From contig NZ_OZ242364.1 of assembly GCF_965208925.1 (NCBI RefSeq), positions 3,410,001 to 3,474,000 of the forward strand: 64,000 bases of DNA. The letters are read 5' to 3'. The notes beneath the pieces were generated by a model. The model searched no databases. It worked only from the letters and a program-made list of their open reading frames with translations, and was not told the DNA's origin. The stretch is from Poriferisodalis sp965208925. Lineage in GTDB: Bacteria > Actinomycetota > Acidimicrobiia > Acidimicrobiales > Poriferisodalaceae. A program made the position numbers and the translations under genes. Numbering within the stretch: the first letter of the stretch is position 1; every line of letters starts with the position of its first letter. Positions 8,251 through 17,559 of the stretch are shown in pieces.

Positions 8251-9420
8251 TTAGAGCGTGTAGCGCCGCGCTCCGACGCTGATGACGATGCCTACCGCCG
8301 CGAAAGCGGTGACCGTGCCCGAACCGCCATGGCTCATGAGCGGCAAGGGGATACCGGTGATGGGCATGATGCCGATGGTCATGCCGATGTTCTGAAACAC
8401 CTGGAACAGCAACATGGAGAGGATCCCGACGGTGAGTAATCGCCCGAACGGGTCGCTGGCGACGCGTGCGATCTGCCATATGCGCACGGACATGTAGGCA
8501 TACAGCGCGAGCAGGAGCGTGCCGCCGACGAGGCCGAATTCCTCCCCCAGCGCCGTGAAGATGAAGTCGTTGTGCTGTTCGGGAACCAAGTCCAGATTGG
8601 TTTGGGTGCCTTGCTTCCAGCCTTGGCCCCAGATGCCGCCGGCACCGATGGCAATCTGGCTCTGACGTAGGTTGTACGAGGCTTCCAGCGGCTCGAACTC
8701 TTGATCCAGAAATGCCGTCAAGCGGTTTCGCTGTGTCTCACTGAGCAAGCGGGGGCCTTGGAACGCGTCGATGCTGAACACCAGCACGAGCGCCAGGATT
8801 CCGGTCAGCGTGATGACGACGATGTGGCGAAGCTGCGCGCCTGCGACCAACAGCATGCCCATGGCGACGGCCACGAAGACCAGCATCGTGCCCAGGTCGG
8901 GCTGCAGGTAGATCAGGCTCATGGGCACCACCAGCAGCAGACCCGCGTTGAACAGCGTGTCGAAGCGCAGGTATCCCTCGTGACTGGCCACGAACGCCGC
9001 CAGCGACACGATCACTACGAGCTTGGCGAACTCCGAGGGCTGCACCTGGAACCCGACGCCGGGCAGCACGAACCATGACCGTGCATTGCGAATCTCGGGC
9101 CCCCAGAACAGCAGCGCCCCCAGCGCTCCGAGCGCCAGCAGGTACGCAGGGGTCGCGTAGAAACGCAGCACCCGGTAGTCGACGACGGCTGCGATGATCA
9201 TCACCACGATGCCGATGCTCACGAAGATCGCTTGGCGTCGCGCCACGGTCCACGGGTCGCCGCCTTCGAAGGACAGGCTTCGCCAGGTGGAGGAGTAGTT
9301 CATCGCGATGCCGAGCAGCGCTATCGCTATCGCAGCCAGCGCCAATGAGTAGTCGGCGAACCACGCGGGAGATTGCAGCTCGCGCCGCGTCTGCGAACGA
9401 TTCAGCAGTCGTGCGATCAT
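8251..9420 (-). CDS. rodA: rod-shape SEDS protein RodA
   Basis: Integral-membrane peptidoglycan glycosyltransferase of the elongation machinery, working with the class B PBP encoded just upstream. 389 residues with about ten hydrophobic segments. Family motifs are visible: WFVLPGVGFQVQPSEFAKL (about 125-143), IYLQPDLGTMLVF, QSQIAIGAGGIWGQG, PEQHNDFIFTALGEEFG and PLMSHGGSG near the C-terminus. The PSEFAKL and QPDLGT elements are typical of RodA rather than FtsW. Its ATG overlaps the PBP2 stop as ATGA, consistent with translational coupling. Confidence 0.95.
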   Translation of the reverse strand: MIARLLNRSQTRRELQSPAWFADYSLALAAIAIALLGIAMNYSSTWRSLSFEGGDPWTVARRQAIFVSIGIVVMIIAAVVDYRVLRFYATPAYLLALGALGALLFWGPEIRNARSWFVLPGVGFQVQPSEFAKLVVIVSLAAFVASHEGYLRFDTLFNAGLLLVVPMSLIYLQPDLGTMLVFVAVAMGMLLVAGAQLRHIVVITLTGILALVLVFSIDAFQGPRLLSETQRNRLTAFLDQEFEPLEASYNLRQSQIAIGAGGIWGQGWKQGTQTNLDLVPEQHNDFIFTALGEEFGLVGGTLLLALYAYMSVRIWQIARVASDPFGRLLTVGILSMLLFQVFQNIGMTIGIMPITGIPLPLMSHGGSGTVTAFAAVGIVISVGARRYTL

Positions 9421-11558
9421 GACGCTGCTCCCTCGATCTGGTCGACATCGGGGATGCCGTCACCGTCCGCATCCGACGGCGTGTTCGCCCGCGGCAGCTG
9501 GATGCCCCACGGGCAGCCTTCGGGCACGTAGCCCAGGAACGCCGGATCGCCTCGCAGCGCTTCTGGCACCTCGGGGCACTCGGGTTGGGGCGGCGAGAAC
9601 GCGATCTGAGGTTCAGGCCAGCGCTGCTCGTACGCCCGCACTGCCTCCAGGATCCGCCGAGCCACAGGTGCAGCCGCCTCGCCGCCGTAGCCGGCCTCTT
9701 CCATGACGACGGCGACGGCATAGCGAGGATCGTGCGAGGGTGCCCATGCAACGAACACCGCCGTGTCCTCCTTCTTGCGCCGCAGCACCGCGTTCAGACC
9801 CTGTGCCTGGGCCGTGCCGGTTTTGCCTGACACCGGGTAGCCCTCGTGGTCATAACCCTCGAATGCCTTCGCGGCGGTTCCTCGCAACCGGGAGTTCGTG
9901 ACGTTGCTCAACCCTTCCCGCACGACCGAACTCCCTTCGGGGAAGTCGACCACATCGAGCACCCGGGGTTCGAAGGTCAGTACCGGCTCGCCGAACGCTT
10001 CGGCACGCCGCGACACCACCGCTTCGACGATGTTCGGCGAGAAGAGCGTGCCACCGTTGGCCATCGTGGCGTAGGCGTTGGCGAGCTGCATGGGAGTCAC
10101 GGCCACGAATCCCTGGCCGATGCCGGTGTTGATGTTGTCGCCAGGGAACCAACGTGCCGGCTCGTCGTAGGGGTTGTAGGCCTCAGGGCTCAACTCGAAG
10201 AGGGTTCGCTTCACATCGCTGTCGGGCACCCGGCCCGATTTCTCGAACGGCAGTTGCACGCCGGTCGGAGACCCGAATCCGAGCGAGCGGGCCATGTCCT
10301 GGATCGCCCATTGCTCGGGTCCGTCGATCCAGTACAGATCGTCGGACACCTTGTAGAAGTATGCGTCGCTCGAGCGGGTCAATGCGCCGGACAGGTCCAA
10401 AGTGCCGAGGGCAGCCCGATCGGCATTGAAGAAGGTGCAGCGGCCGGTGCAGCCCCGCGCATCGGGGATCCTGTAGTAGCCCACGTCGTGGAAGGCGGCG
10501 CGCGGCGAGATGAGCCCTGCGTCCAGACCGGCGAGCGCCGTCACCGGCTTGAACACCGAACCGGGCGAATAGGTGCCTTGCACGGCGAGGTTGTTGAGCG
10601 CGCCGGGTGCGTAGGGATTCTCGAACACCGACCGGTACTCCGCCAACGACAGTCCCTCGACCATCCACGTGGGGTCATAGGTCGGGTGCGACACCATGGC
10701 CAGCACGTCACCGTTGCGCACGTCCATCACGACAGCAGCCCCGGTGAGCGCCGGGTAGAAGAAACCGGAGTCCTCGCTCACTGTCTTGCGCGCCGCGATC
10801 AACCCCTGCCGCAGGTATGACTCGGCGGCGGCCTGCAATTCGACATCGATGGACAGCACGATGTCGTGTCCCGGCTCGGGAGGGACATCGGCCAGGATCC
10901 GCTGCACACGGTCCTGCCGGTCAACCTCGAGTTTGGTGCGCCCCGGCTCCCCATGGAGCTCGGCCTCGAAGAGACCCTCGATGCCCGCCCTGCCGACCCG
11001 CTCATAGGGCAGGTAACCGTCATCGATCAGCTCGCGGTGCTGGCGCTCCGACATCGCCCCGACGTAGCCCACGATGTGCGCGCCCACCTCGTTCTGCGGG
11101 TACACCCGCACCCAGTCCCACCTCGCCTCCACTCCGGCGATCGAGCGCTCCGCCACCCTGAGCAGCCCGTCTTCGTCGAGACCCGTCGCGACCACCTTCG
11201 GAGCGAGCGGGTGCGTGCGCTGGTCTGCAAAACCCAGGCGCAGCCGCTCTGCAGGCACATCGAGCAGATCAGCCAGCTCGGTCAGCACCGCTTCGGTGTG
11301 CTTCTCGCTGTATCTCGAATGGTCGTAAGTCACCACGCCGGTGCGGACGTTGTCGGCGAGCACCACACCGTGACGGTCGAGGATGCGGCCGCGGGTCGGC
11401 GGCGTGATGATGATGCGGACCTGATTCGACTCCGCAGCCACTGCGAACTGCTCAGTCTCGAGTACCTGCAGGTACCACAGGCGGGTGAACAGCGCTCCGA
11501 ACAGGCCCACCATCACGATGCCGATAAAGGCCATCCGCCGCCGGACGCGCTCATCCAC
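9417..11558 (-). CDS. mrdA: penicillin-binding protein 2 (class B transpeptidase)
   Basis: Cross-links lateral-wall peptidoglycan with RodA. 713 residues: a short cytoplasmic N-terminus, one membrane anchor (about 9-27), a dimerization domain with TRGRILDRHGVVLA, and a transpeptidase domain with SxxK at S334-V-F-K337, SxD at S396-S-D398 (SxD is normal for PBP2) and SGKTGTAQ in the second half. The C-terminus carries about 70 extra residues ending in DADGDGIPDVDQ, which resembles a single thrombospondin-type-3/dockerin calcium loop and would lie outside the membrane. The start is GTG 11558, overlapping the mreD stop by 8 bp. Confidence 0.95.
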   Translation of the reverse strand: MDERVRRRMAFIGIVMVGLFGALFTRLWYLQVLETEQFAVAAESNQVRIIITPPTRGRILDRHGVVLADNVRTGVVTYDHSRYSEKHTEAVLTELADLLDVPAERLRLGFADQRTHPLAPKVVATGLDEDGLLRVAERSIAGVEARWDWVRVYPQNEVGAHIVGYVGAMSERQHRELIDDGYLPYERVGRAGIEGLFEAELHGEPGRTKLEVDRQDRVQRILADVPPEPGHDIVLSIDVELQAAAESYLRQGLIAARKTVSEDSGFFYPALTGAAVVMDVRNGDVLAMVSHPTYDPTWMVEGLSLAEYRSVFENPYAPGALNNLAVQGTYSPGSVFKPVTALAGLDAGLISPRAAFHDVGYYRIPDARGCTGRCTFFNADRAALGTLDLSGALTRSSDAYFYKVSDDLYWIDGPEQWAIQDMARSLGFGSPTGVQLPFEKSGRVPDSDVKRTLFELSPEAYNPYDEPARWFPGDNINTGIGQGFVAVTPMQLANAYATMANGGTLFSPNIVEAVVSRRAEAFGEPVLTFEPRVLDVVDFPEGSSVVREGLSNVTNSRLRGTAAKAFEGYDHEGYPVSGKTGTAQAQGLNAVLRRKKEDTAVFVAWAPSHDPRYAVAVVMEEAGYGGEAAAPVARRILEAVRAYEQRWPEPQIAFSPPQPECPEVPEALRGDPAFLGYVPEGCPWGIQLPRANTPSDADGDGIPDVDQIEGAAS

Positions 11559-12087
11559 CGCGCGCCGTGCTTTCCGGACTGGCCGTCACGCGCGGACGGA
11601 TGATGAGCGCCCAGCGAGTCGCTCGCTCGAGCAGCGGATTGGTCAGCAGCGACGCGACGCCGGTCACGATGGCAATGCGAATGATCGGTGCCTCTGTCAC
11701 ATAGACGAGATCCATCAGCCAGCCGGCGCCCGCAAAGAGGCCGATCCCGCCTGCAGCCAGCAGTGACGCAATCGCGGCGCGAACGAGCCTGCCGGCCGAG
11801 GGGATCTGCTCAGTGATGGCACCCGACAGATAACCCACCAGTGTCAGCACGAGCAACGACATGCCGAACGGTGTGTGAAGGATGAGGTCGGACGCAAGCC
11901 CGCAGCCTCCGCCAAACGACGCCCCCGTACTGCGGCCGCCCATCATCCCGCCCGCGACGGCCAGCAAGACCAGCGGATCGACAATGACTCCCGCCGGGGT
12001 GACATGAGCCAGCAGGCCCACATGAACGACAACGGCAACGGCCAGCACCAACAACGACCGGGCCAGCGGCCCGGCGCCGGCCATCAT
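11551..12087 (-). CDS. mreD: rod-shape-determining membrane protein MreD
   Basis: Small, very hydrophobic protein (178 residues, about five membrane spans) in the position expected for MreD, between mreC and the elongation PBP. Motifs are weak in this family; DLILHTPFGMSLLVLTLVGYLSG (about 66-88) matches the MreD pattern of a polar loop before a Leu-rich helix. It is thought to link MreBC to RodA/PBP2. The ATG at 12087 lies 41 bp downstream of mreC. Confidence 0.85.
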   Translation of the reverse strand: MMAGAGPLARSLLVLAVAVVVHVGLLAHVTPAGVIVDPLVLLAVAGGMMGGRSTGASFGGGCGLASDLILHTPFGMSLLVLTLVGYLSGAITEQIPSAGRLVRAAIASLLAAGGIGLFAGAGWLMDLVYVTEAPIIRIAIVTGVASLLTNPLLERATRWALIIRPRVTASPESTARGG

Positions 12088-12128
12088 CGCCCGCGCCCCG
12101 TCATCGGGCCTCCGTCATCGGTCATCCA

Positions 12129-13040
12129 TCATGACGGGCCGCCTGCAGTGCCCGCATCGGCCGTTCCGTCGTCGGGCTCACGATCCACGATCACCGGCTC
12201 GGGGACGTTGGGTTCATACAGCAGCACCTGCACCCAGCGAAGGCGCTCAAGATCCGCAGCAGGGTGCACGGTGACCCGCTGCGCGCCCCGCACAGCATCC
12301 GGCTCGACATCGGTGACTGTGCCCACCAGCAACCCTGCAGGGAACGTGCTGCCCGCAAAACCGCTTGTCACCACGGTCTCACCAGGGATGACGACGGTCT
12401 CCAGCTCGATATAGCTCACCTCCAGGTCACGACCCGGCCCCCGTCCTGAAGCCAAGCCATCATCCCCGGACCGGACGATGCGCACGCCGGCGTCGAAATT
12501 CGGGTCGGTCAGCAGCTCCACGCGCGAACGTGTGGTGCTCGCCTGCACCACCCGCCCGACCAGTCCGTCACCGCTCTCCACTGGCATGCCCTCCCGGATG
12601 CCGTCGCGGCGACCCTTCGCAAGCTCGATCGTGCGTTCGAAATTCGACACCGGTGCGTCGATGACCCGCGCCGTGACGCGGGGAATCGCCGGAGCAGCGT
12701 CGCGGGCGCCCACCAGCGCAAGCAGCTCCTGGCGGTCCCGTTCCAGCTCGCCGACACGCAGTACCGATGCCTCTGCTTCAGCCAGCTCGCCGCGCAGTTC
12801 CGCGTTCTCAGCCTCCAAGTCGTCGTAGCTGACGATCCCGCGCCACGCGTTGCGAAACGGTTCGGCCACCCAGTCGCCGAATGTTCGCACCGGTCCCAGC
12901 AAGTCCAAGGTCGCGCCGCGGGCGGTGTCCAGCACACCGCCCGAACCGCGTGCGTCAAGCGTGAGCAATGCAATTGCCGTCACGACGAGCAGGGCCAAAC
13001 GGAGCCAGGTGCGTCTCCGAATGCCGGCGCGGCGGGCCAC
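12129..13040 (-). CDS. mreC: rod-shape-determining protein MreC
   Basis: Bitopic membrane protein of the elongation complex that activates PBP2. 303 residues: a membrane anchor at about 11-27 (LRLALLVVTAIALLTL), a coiled coil at about 72-113 (EAENAELRGELAEAEASV), then the beta-rich MreC core with VTARVIDAPVSNFERTIEL, GLVGRVVQ and ETVVTSGFAGSTFPAGLLVG. It begins with GTG at 13040, 11 bp after mreB. The C-terminal tail is acidic (VDREPDDGTADAG). Confidence 0.93.
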   Translation of the reverse strand: MARRAGIRRRTWLRLALLVVTAIALLTLDARGSGGVLDTARGATLDLLGPVRTFGDWVAEPFRNAWRGIVSYDDLEAENAELRGELAEAEASVLRVGELERDRQELLALVGARDAAPAIPRVTARVIDAPVSNFERTIELAKGRRDGIREGMPVESGDGLVGRVVQASTTRSRVELLTDPNFDAGVRIVRSGDDGLASGRGPGRDLEVSYIELETVVIPGETVVTSGFAGSTFPAGLLVGTVTDVEPDAVRGAQRVTVHPAADLERLRWVQVLLYEPNVPEPVIVDREPDDGTADAGTAGGPS

Positions 13041-13051
13041 AACCGGGGGCG

Positions 13052-14110
13052 TCAGCGCCCCTCGGTGGAGGAGTACAGCACTCCGTGGAGGACGTCGAAC
13101 TCTTCGAGCGTCTGGCCTGAACCGCGCACGACGGCAAACAGCGGGTCCTCCGCGATGTGGACTGCAACGCCTGTCTCCGAGCGCAGTCGGTCCGGCAGGC
13201 CGCGCAGCATCGCCCCGCCGCCTGCGAGCGTGATGCCGTAGTCCATGACATCGGCAGCCAACTCTGGCGCTGTGTCATCGAGCGTCGCCTTCACCGAATC
13301 GACAATGGCGCTGACCGGCCCCGCGATCGCTTCGCGTATCTCCTGGCTGTCGACGCTGACCGACTCGGGCAGCCCGCTGACCATGTCGCGGCCGCGGACC
13401 TCGGCATAGATCTCCTGCTGCAGCGGCCACGCCGATCCGAGTGCGAGCTTGATCTCCTCCGCGGTCCGCTCGCCCACGACGAGGCCGTGTTCCTTCTTGA
13501 CGTGAGCGCTGATCGACGCGTCGATCATGTTGCCGCCGATGCGAGCCGAGCGGGCCGTCACTATGCCGCCAAGCGAGATCACGGCCACTTCCGTGGTGCC
13601 ACCGCCGATGTCGACAATCATGCTTCCCTGCGCCGATTGCACCGGCAGCCCGGCGCCGATCGCCGCGGCCATCGGCTCCTCGATGATGTAGGCGCGGCGG
13701 GCGCCCGCGTATTCGGCGGCTTCCTGCACCGCGCGCTGCTCCACACCGGTGATCCCCGATGGCACGCAGATCACCATGCGCGGCTTAGGCCAGCGCGTCT
13801 GGCTGACCTCATTGATGAAGTGCCGCAGCATCTTCTCGCAGATGTCGAAGTCGGCGATCACGCCGTCCTTGAGGGGGCTGATCGCAGTGATGTTGCCCGG
13901 CGTCCGACCGATCATCCGCTTGGCCTCGAGGCCGACCGCCAGCGAGTTGCCGGTCATGGAGTCGACAGCGACCACCGAGGGCTCATTGAGCACGATTCCC
14001 CTGCCGCGCACGAACACGATCGTGTTCGCAGTTCCGAGATCCACCGCAATGTCCCGGCCGCCGAAGACCGATCCGCGCCGGCGCGGCCGAGATGACCCGT
14101 TCGACGCCAT
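13052..14110 (-). CDS. mreB: actin-like rod-shape protein MreB
   Basis: Actin homologue that forms membrane-bound filaments and positions the elongation machinery. 352 residues. The phosphate 1 motif is AVDLGTANTIVFV (about 22-34), NEPSVVAVD follows, and phosphate 2 / connect motifs appear as MIVDIGGGTTEVAVISLGG; VPSGITGVEQRAVQEA and IIEEPMAAAIGAGLPV are typical MreB sequences. A short basic N-terminus (SSRPRRRGSVFGG) precedes the fold. Its ATG overlaps the ndk stop by one base (TGATG). It is the first of mreB-mreC-mreD-mrdA-rodA, which implies a rod-shaped cell. Confidence 0.97.
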   Translation of the reverse strand: MASNGSSRPRRRGSVFGGRDIAVDLGTANTIVFVRGRGIVLNEPSVVAVDSMTGNSLAVGLEAKRMIGRTPGNITAISPLKDGVIADFDICEKMLRHFINEVSQTRWPKPRMVICVPSGITGVEQRAVQEAAEYAGARRAYIIEEPMAAAIGAGLPVQSAQGSMIVDIGGGTTEVAVISLGGIVTARSARIGGNMIDASISAHVKKEHGLVVGERTAEEIKLALGSAWPLQQEIYAEVRGRDMVSGLPESVSVDSQEIREAIAGPVSAIVDSVKATLDDTAPELAADVMDYGITLAGGGAMLRGLPDRLRSETGVAVHIAEDPLFAVVRGSGQTLEEFDVLHGVLYSSTEGR

Positions 14111-14598
14111 CAGCCGCTCACCTCACTGATCGACGCAGCGCTCTCGGCTGCGCCATTGTGCGGTGTGTTGCTTGCTTGTGCGAGCGACGGGAAGAACAGG
14201 GCGATCTCCCGCTGGGCGGAGGCATCGCTGTCGGAGCCGTGCACGAGATTCTCCGTCGGGGACAGTCCATAGTCGCCCCGGATCGTGCCGGGCGCCGCCG
14301 TGGCGGGATTGGTGGCACCCATGAGGGTGCGCACCACGGCGAACACGTCGTCGCCTGCGTCGGCGGGACCCTCGAGCACCATGACCACCGACGGCGAGCG
14401 CGTGATGAACTCCAGCAACGGCGCATAGAAGCTCTTGCCGGCGTGTTCGGCGTAGTGCTGCTCGGCCGTGTCGCGCTCAATGACGCCGTGCTCCAAGGCC
14501 GCGATGGCAAGCCCCTTGCGCTCGAACCTGCTCAGTATCTCGCCGACGAGGCCGCGCTCGACAGCGTCGGGCTTGCAGATCACCAGCGTTTGCCGCAT
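14110..14598 (-). CDS. ndk: nucleoside diphosphate kinase
   Basis: Transfers the gamma phosphate between nucleoside di- and triphosphates through a phosphohistidine. 162 residues. LVICKPDAVERGLVGEI at 5-21, the nucleotide-site ATNPATAAPGTIRGDYG, and the active-site histidine His120 in NLVHGSDS are all present. The C-terminus has about 20 residues beyond the normal end (after EIALFFP), rich in Ala/Ser, of unknown role. It is located between folC and mreB, as in other actinobacteria. Confidence 0.97.
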   Translation of the reverse strand: MRQTLVICKPDAVERGLVGEILSRFERKGLAIAALEHGVIERDTAEQHYAEHAGKSFYAPLLEFITRSPSVVMVLEGPADAGDDVFAVVRTLMGATNPATAAPGTIRGDYGLSPTENLVHGSDSDASAQREIALFFPSLAQASNTPHNGAAESAASISEVSG

Positions 14599-14660
14599 CG
14601 CTGTCTCCCTCGGCCTGGCTCGCTTCGTGGCGCGATGCGCCGTCGGCTGCGCGTCCGAGG

Positions 14661-16085
14661 CTAATGCGGGTCAACCCCCAGAAGTCGCCGCGCTTCAGCG
14701 GCCACGTACAGCGAGCCGCTCACCACCGCGATCCCGTCGGAACCGGCCCATTCACGGGCAGCGTGCACAGCTTCCGAGACACTGCCTGTGTTGATGATCT
14801 CGAGCGGGCGTCGGCTGCCGGTCGTCTCCCTGTCGGCACCCCAAGCAGCTTCCACGGCCGCTGCGATCTCAGCAGGCGGCAGCGCTCGCGGCCACTGCGC
14901 TGCGGTGGCGATGACTGCGTCGAACGAGCCGAGGCCGAGCGCCTCGCAGAACGCGGCGGGATCGTGCGGCCTGTTCGCCCCGATGACCAGCACCCTGGGG
15001 CTGTCGGCCCTGTCGGCATCGACCAGCAGCGACTCCGCCAGCGTGTCGCGCAACGCCACGGCACCTGCGGGATTGTGCGCACCATCGATGACCACCGTCG
15101 GCCGGCGGGCAACGATCTCGAAGCGCGCTGGCAGCGAGACATCATCCAGCGCAGCCGCAATGACATCGTCGTCCAGACTCCGACCGAAGAACGCTTCGAC
15201 GGAGCTGATGGCGGTGGCGACATTCGTTGCCTGATGGGCGCCGTGCAGCGGCACAAAGAGCTCGGCGTGCTCGCCGAACGGCGTGCGCACCGTCACCTGC
15301 TGGCCGCCTACTGCCAGACGGCGGTCCAGAACGTCCCAGTCGACGCCGCGCCGCCACAGCTCGGCTCCCGCCTGCGTGGCCGCTGCGGCCACGATGTCGC
15401 TGAGCTCAGGTGTGGTTTCGCCGCAGACGACGGTCGCCCCAGCGGAGATGATCCCGGCCTTCTCCTGGGCCACGTCTGCCAGCGTCGGCCCGATGATCTC
15501 GAGATGATCGGCGCCCACATTGGTGATCACCGCCACTGCGGCATCCACCACGTTGGTCGCGTCCCAGCGTCCGCCCATACCCACTTCGATCACGTTGACA
15601 TGCGCCGCGGAGGCAAACCAGTTGTACGCGGCGGCGGCCATCACCTCGAAGTAGTTCGGCCGCTCGCCGAAGCGCTCGGTCACCATCGGTTCGAAGACGG
15701 CGACCTCGCTGATGGCCATCGTGAACGCGTCGTCGTCGAGCGGCTCGTTGGCCACTGCGATCCTGTCGTTGACACGATCGATGTGCGGTGACGTGTAGCT
15801 GCCCGCAGCGAGGCCGCACGCCCCGAGCAGTGCTGCTGACAGCCGGGCCGTGCTGCCCTTGCCGTTCGTTCCGGTGATGTGAATCGCCGGCACGCTGTCC
15901 TGCGGGTCGCCCAGGACACCCATGAGCGTCCACATGCGGTCCAGCGTGGGCGGTGTCGCCTCGGGACCGCCGAGCAAACGCTCTAGGTCGATGTGGGAAT
16001 CCAGCCAGTCGACGGCGGCCTCGTAGTCGAGCAACGGGCCAGACGCTGATGCTGGCGGCCCGGTGTTCGGCGGCCCAGGGTTCAA
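14661..16085 (-). CDS. folC: folylpolyglutamate synthase / dihydrofolate synthase
   Basis: Adds glutamate to dihydropteroate and folates. 474 residues of the Mur-ligase type: the P-loop HITGTNGKGSTARL lies near residues 68-81, SYTSPHIDRVNDRI (about 95-109) contacts the nucleotide and folate, NVIEVGMGGRWDATN follows, and VIDGAHNPAGAVALRD marks the C-terminal domain. The ATG at 16085 overlaps the clpX stop as ATGA. In many actinobacteria valS lies between clpX and folC; here they are directly coupled. Confidence 0.95.
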   Translation of the reverse strand: MNPGPPNTGPPASASGPLLDYEAAVDWLDSHIDLERLLGGPEATPPTLDRMWTLMGVLGDPQDSVPAIHITGTNGKGSTARLSAALLGACGLAAGSYTSPHIDRVNDRIAVANEPLDDDAFTMAISEVAVFEPMVTERFGERPNYFEVMAAAAYNWFASAAHVNVIEVGMGGRWDATNVVDAAVAVITNVGADHLEIIGPTLADVAQEKAGIISAGATVVCGETTPELSDIVAAAATQAGAELWRRGVDWDVLDRRLAVGGQQVTVRTPFGEHAELFVPLHGAHQATNVATAISSVEAFFGRSLDDDVIAAALDDVSLPARFEIVARRPTVVIDGAHNPAGAVALRDTLAESLLVDADRADSPRVLVIGANRPHDPAAFCEALGLGSFDAVIATAAQWPRALPPAEIAAAVEAAWGADRETTGSRRPLEIINTGSVSEAVHAAREWAGSDGIAVVSGSLYVAAEARRLLGVDPH

Positions 16086-17347
16086 GATGCGCGGCGCGTC
16101 ACGGTGGTACGGGGCACCAGCGTCGGGTTCACCTTGTCCAGCACCACGTCGCGGTCGACGATGCAGCGAGCGACGTCGTCACGGCTCGGCAGGTCGTACA
16201 TCAGCCCCAGCAGCACCTCTTCAAGGATCGCTCGAAGCCCCCGAGCTCCTGTGTTGCGCAGCATCGCCTGATCCACGATCGCCTCGAGTGCATCGGAGGT
16301 GAATTCGAGCTCAACGTCGTCGAGTTCGAACATCCGACGGTACTGGCGGACCAGGGCGTTCTTCGGCTCGGTGAGGATGCGCCGCAATGCATCGGGGCCC
16401 AGCGGATCGACGACGCCCACCACCGGGAGCCTGCCGATGAACTCGGGTATCAGGCCGAAGTGCCGCAGATCTTCGGGCAGCACGTCCGGCAGGATGTCGA
16501 GCGCTGAGCTGTCCGCGGCGTTGCGCAGTGTGGCCCCGAAGCCGACACCGCGCTCGCCGACACGGTCGGCGATGAGGCGCTCGAGCCCGTCGAATGCGCC
16601 GCCGCAGATGAACAGCACGTTGCTGGTATCGATCTGCAAGAACTCCTGGTGCGGGTGCTTGCGGCCGCCCTGCGGGGGAACCGACGCCACGGTGCCCTCC
16701 AGGATCTTGAGCAAGGCCTGCTGGACACCCTCGCCTGAGACATCGCGGGTGATCGATGCGTTCTCGGCTTTGCGGGCGATCTTGTCGATCTCGTCGATAT
16801 AGACGATCCCGGTCTCGGCACGCTTCACGTCGAAGTCCGCTGCCTGCAACAGCTTGAGCAAGATGTTCTCGACGTCCTCGCCCACATAGCCGGCCTCGGT
16901 GAGCGCCGTGGCGTCGGCGATGGCGAACGGCACATTCAGCATGCGCGCCAGCGTCTGCGCCATCATCGTCTTGCCGCAGCCGGTGGGGCCGATCAGCAGG
17001 ATGTTCGACTTGGCGATCTCAACGTCTTCAGCGGCGCCTGGTCCAGAGGGCTCGAGGCGCATGCGCTTGTAGTGGTTGTAGACAGCTACCGAGAGAATCG
17101 TCTTGGTCCTGTCCTGATCGATGATGTAGTCGTCGAGGAACGCGAAGATCTCGCGGGGCTTGGGCACCGCTTCGAACGGCGTTTCGGTCGTCGTCTCGAT
17201 CTCGTCGTCGATGATCTCGTTGCACAGGTCGATGCACTCGTCGCAGATGTAGACGCCCGGGCCCGCGATGAGCTTGCGAACCTGCTTCTGGGACTTGCCG
17301 CAGAACGAGCACTTGAGCAGTTCGCCGCCCTCGCCGAACTTCGCCAC
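16082..17347 (-). CDS. clpX: ATP-dependent Clp protease ATP-binding subunit ClpX
   Basis: AAA+ unfoldase that feeds substrates to ClpP. 421 residues. Zinc-binding domain with Cys13, Cys16, Cys35 and Cys38 (CSFC / CDEC), Walker A GPTGCGKT at 120-127, pore loop GYVGEDVE, Walker B IVYIDEID, and a ClpP-contacting LIGF-type loop region (RLIADRVGERGVGFGA). The start chosen is GTG 17347, which has an excellent GGAGGGAGGT ribosome-binding site and gives the normal N-terminus; the frame extends to 17443 without similarity. It is divergent from tig-clpP, and an inverted repeat lies 37 bp upstream. Confidence 0.97.
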   Translation of the reverse strand: MAKFGEGGELLKCSFCGKSQKQVRKLIAGPGVYICDECIDLCNEIIDDEIETTTETPFEAVPKPREIFAFLDDYIIDQDRTKTILSVAVYNHYKRMRLEPSGPGAAEDVEIAKSNILLIGPTGCGKTMMAQTLARMLNVPFAIADATALTEAGYVGEDVENILLKLLQAADFDVKRAETGIVYIDEIDKIARKAENASITRDVSGEGVQQALLKILEGTVASVPPQGGRKHPHQEFLQIDTSNVLFICGGAFDGLERLIADRVGERGVGFGATLRNAADSSALDILPDVLPEDLRHFGLIPEFIGRLPVVGVVDPLGPDALRRILTEPKNALVRQYRRMFELDDVELEFTSDALEAIVDQAMLRNTGARGLRAILEEVLLGLMYDLPSRDDVARCIVDRDVVLDKVNPTLVPRTTVTRRAS

Positions 17348-17383
17348 GTTGCACCTCCCTCCTGCGGATGAGCTTGCCGACTC

Positions 17384-17399
17384 TTGCACAGCCGTGCAA
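17384..17399. promoter_or_regulatory. perfect inverted repeat upstream of clpX
   Basis: TTGCAC-AGCC-GTGCAA, with 6-bp arms and a 4-bp spacer, lies in the 212-bp intergenic region between the divergent clpX and tig genes, 37 bp from the clpX start codon. The position and dyad symmetry suit an operator for a dimeric regulator or a small hairpin in the clpX leader. No specific regulator can be assigned from sequence alone. Confidence 0.4.
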
Positions 17400-17559
17400 C
17401 ACCGGGGTGTCACACGAGCCGTCCGCCAAGGATGGCACAGCATGCGCGACTACACGTGATCTGTCGGGCTGCTGGGGCGGCCGCACGAGACGTGGCAAAG
17501 CGACGCTGCGACTGGCGCAGAACGGTGCTCCGTCGGCGCGCCGGTAGGCTCCGCGCTTC

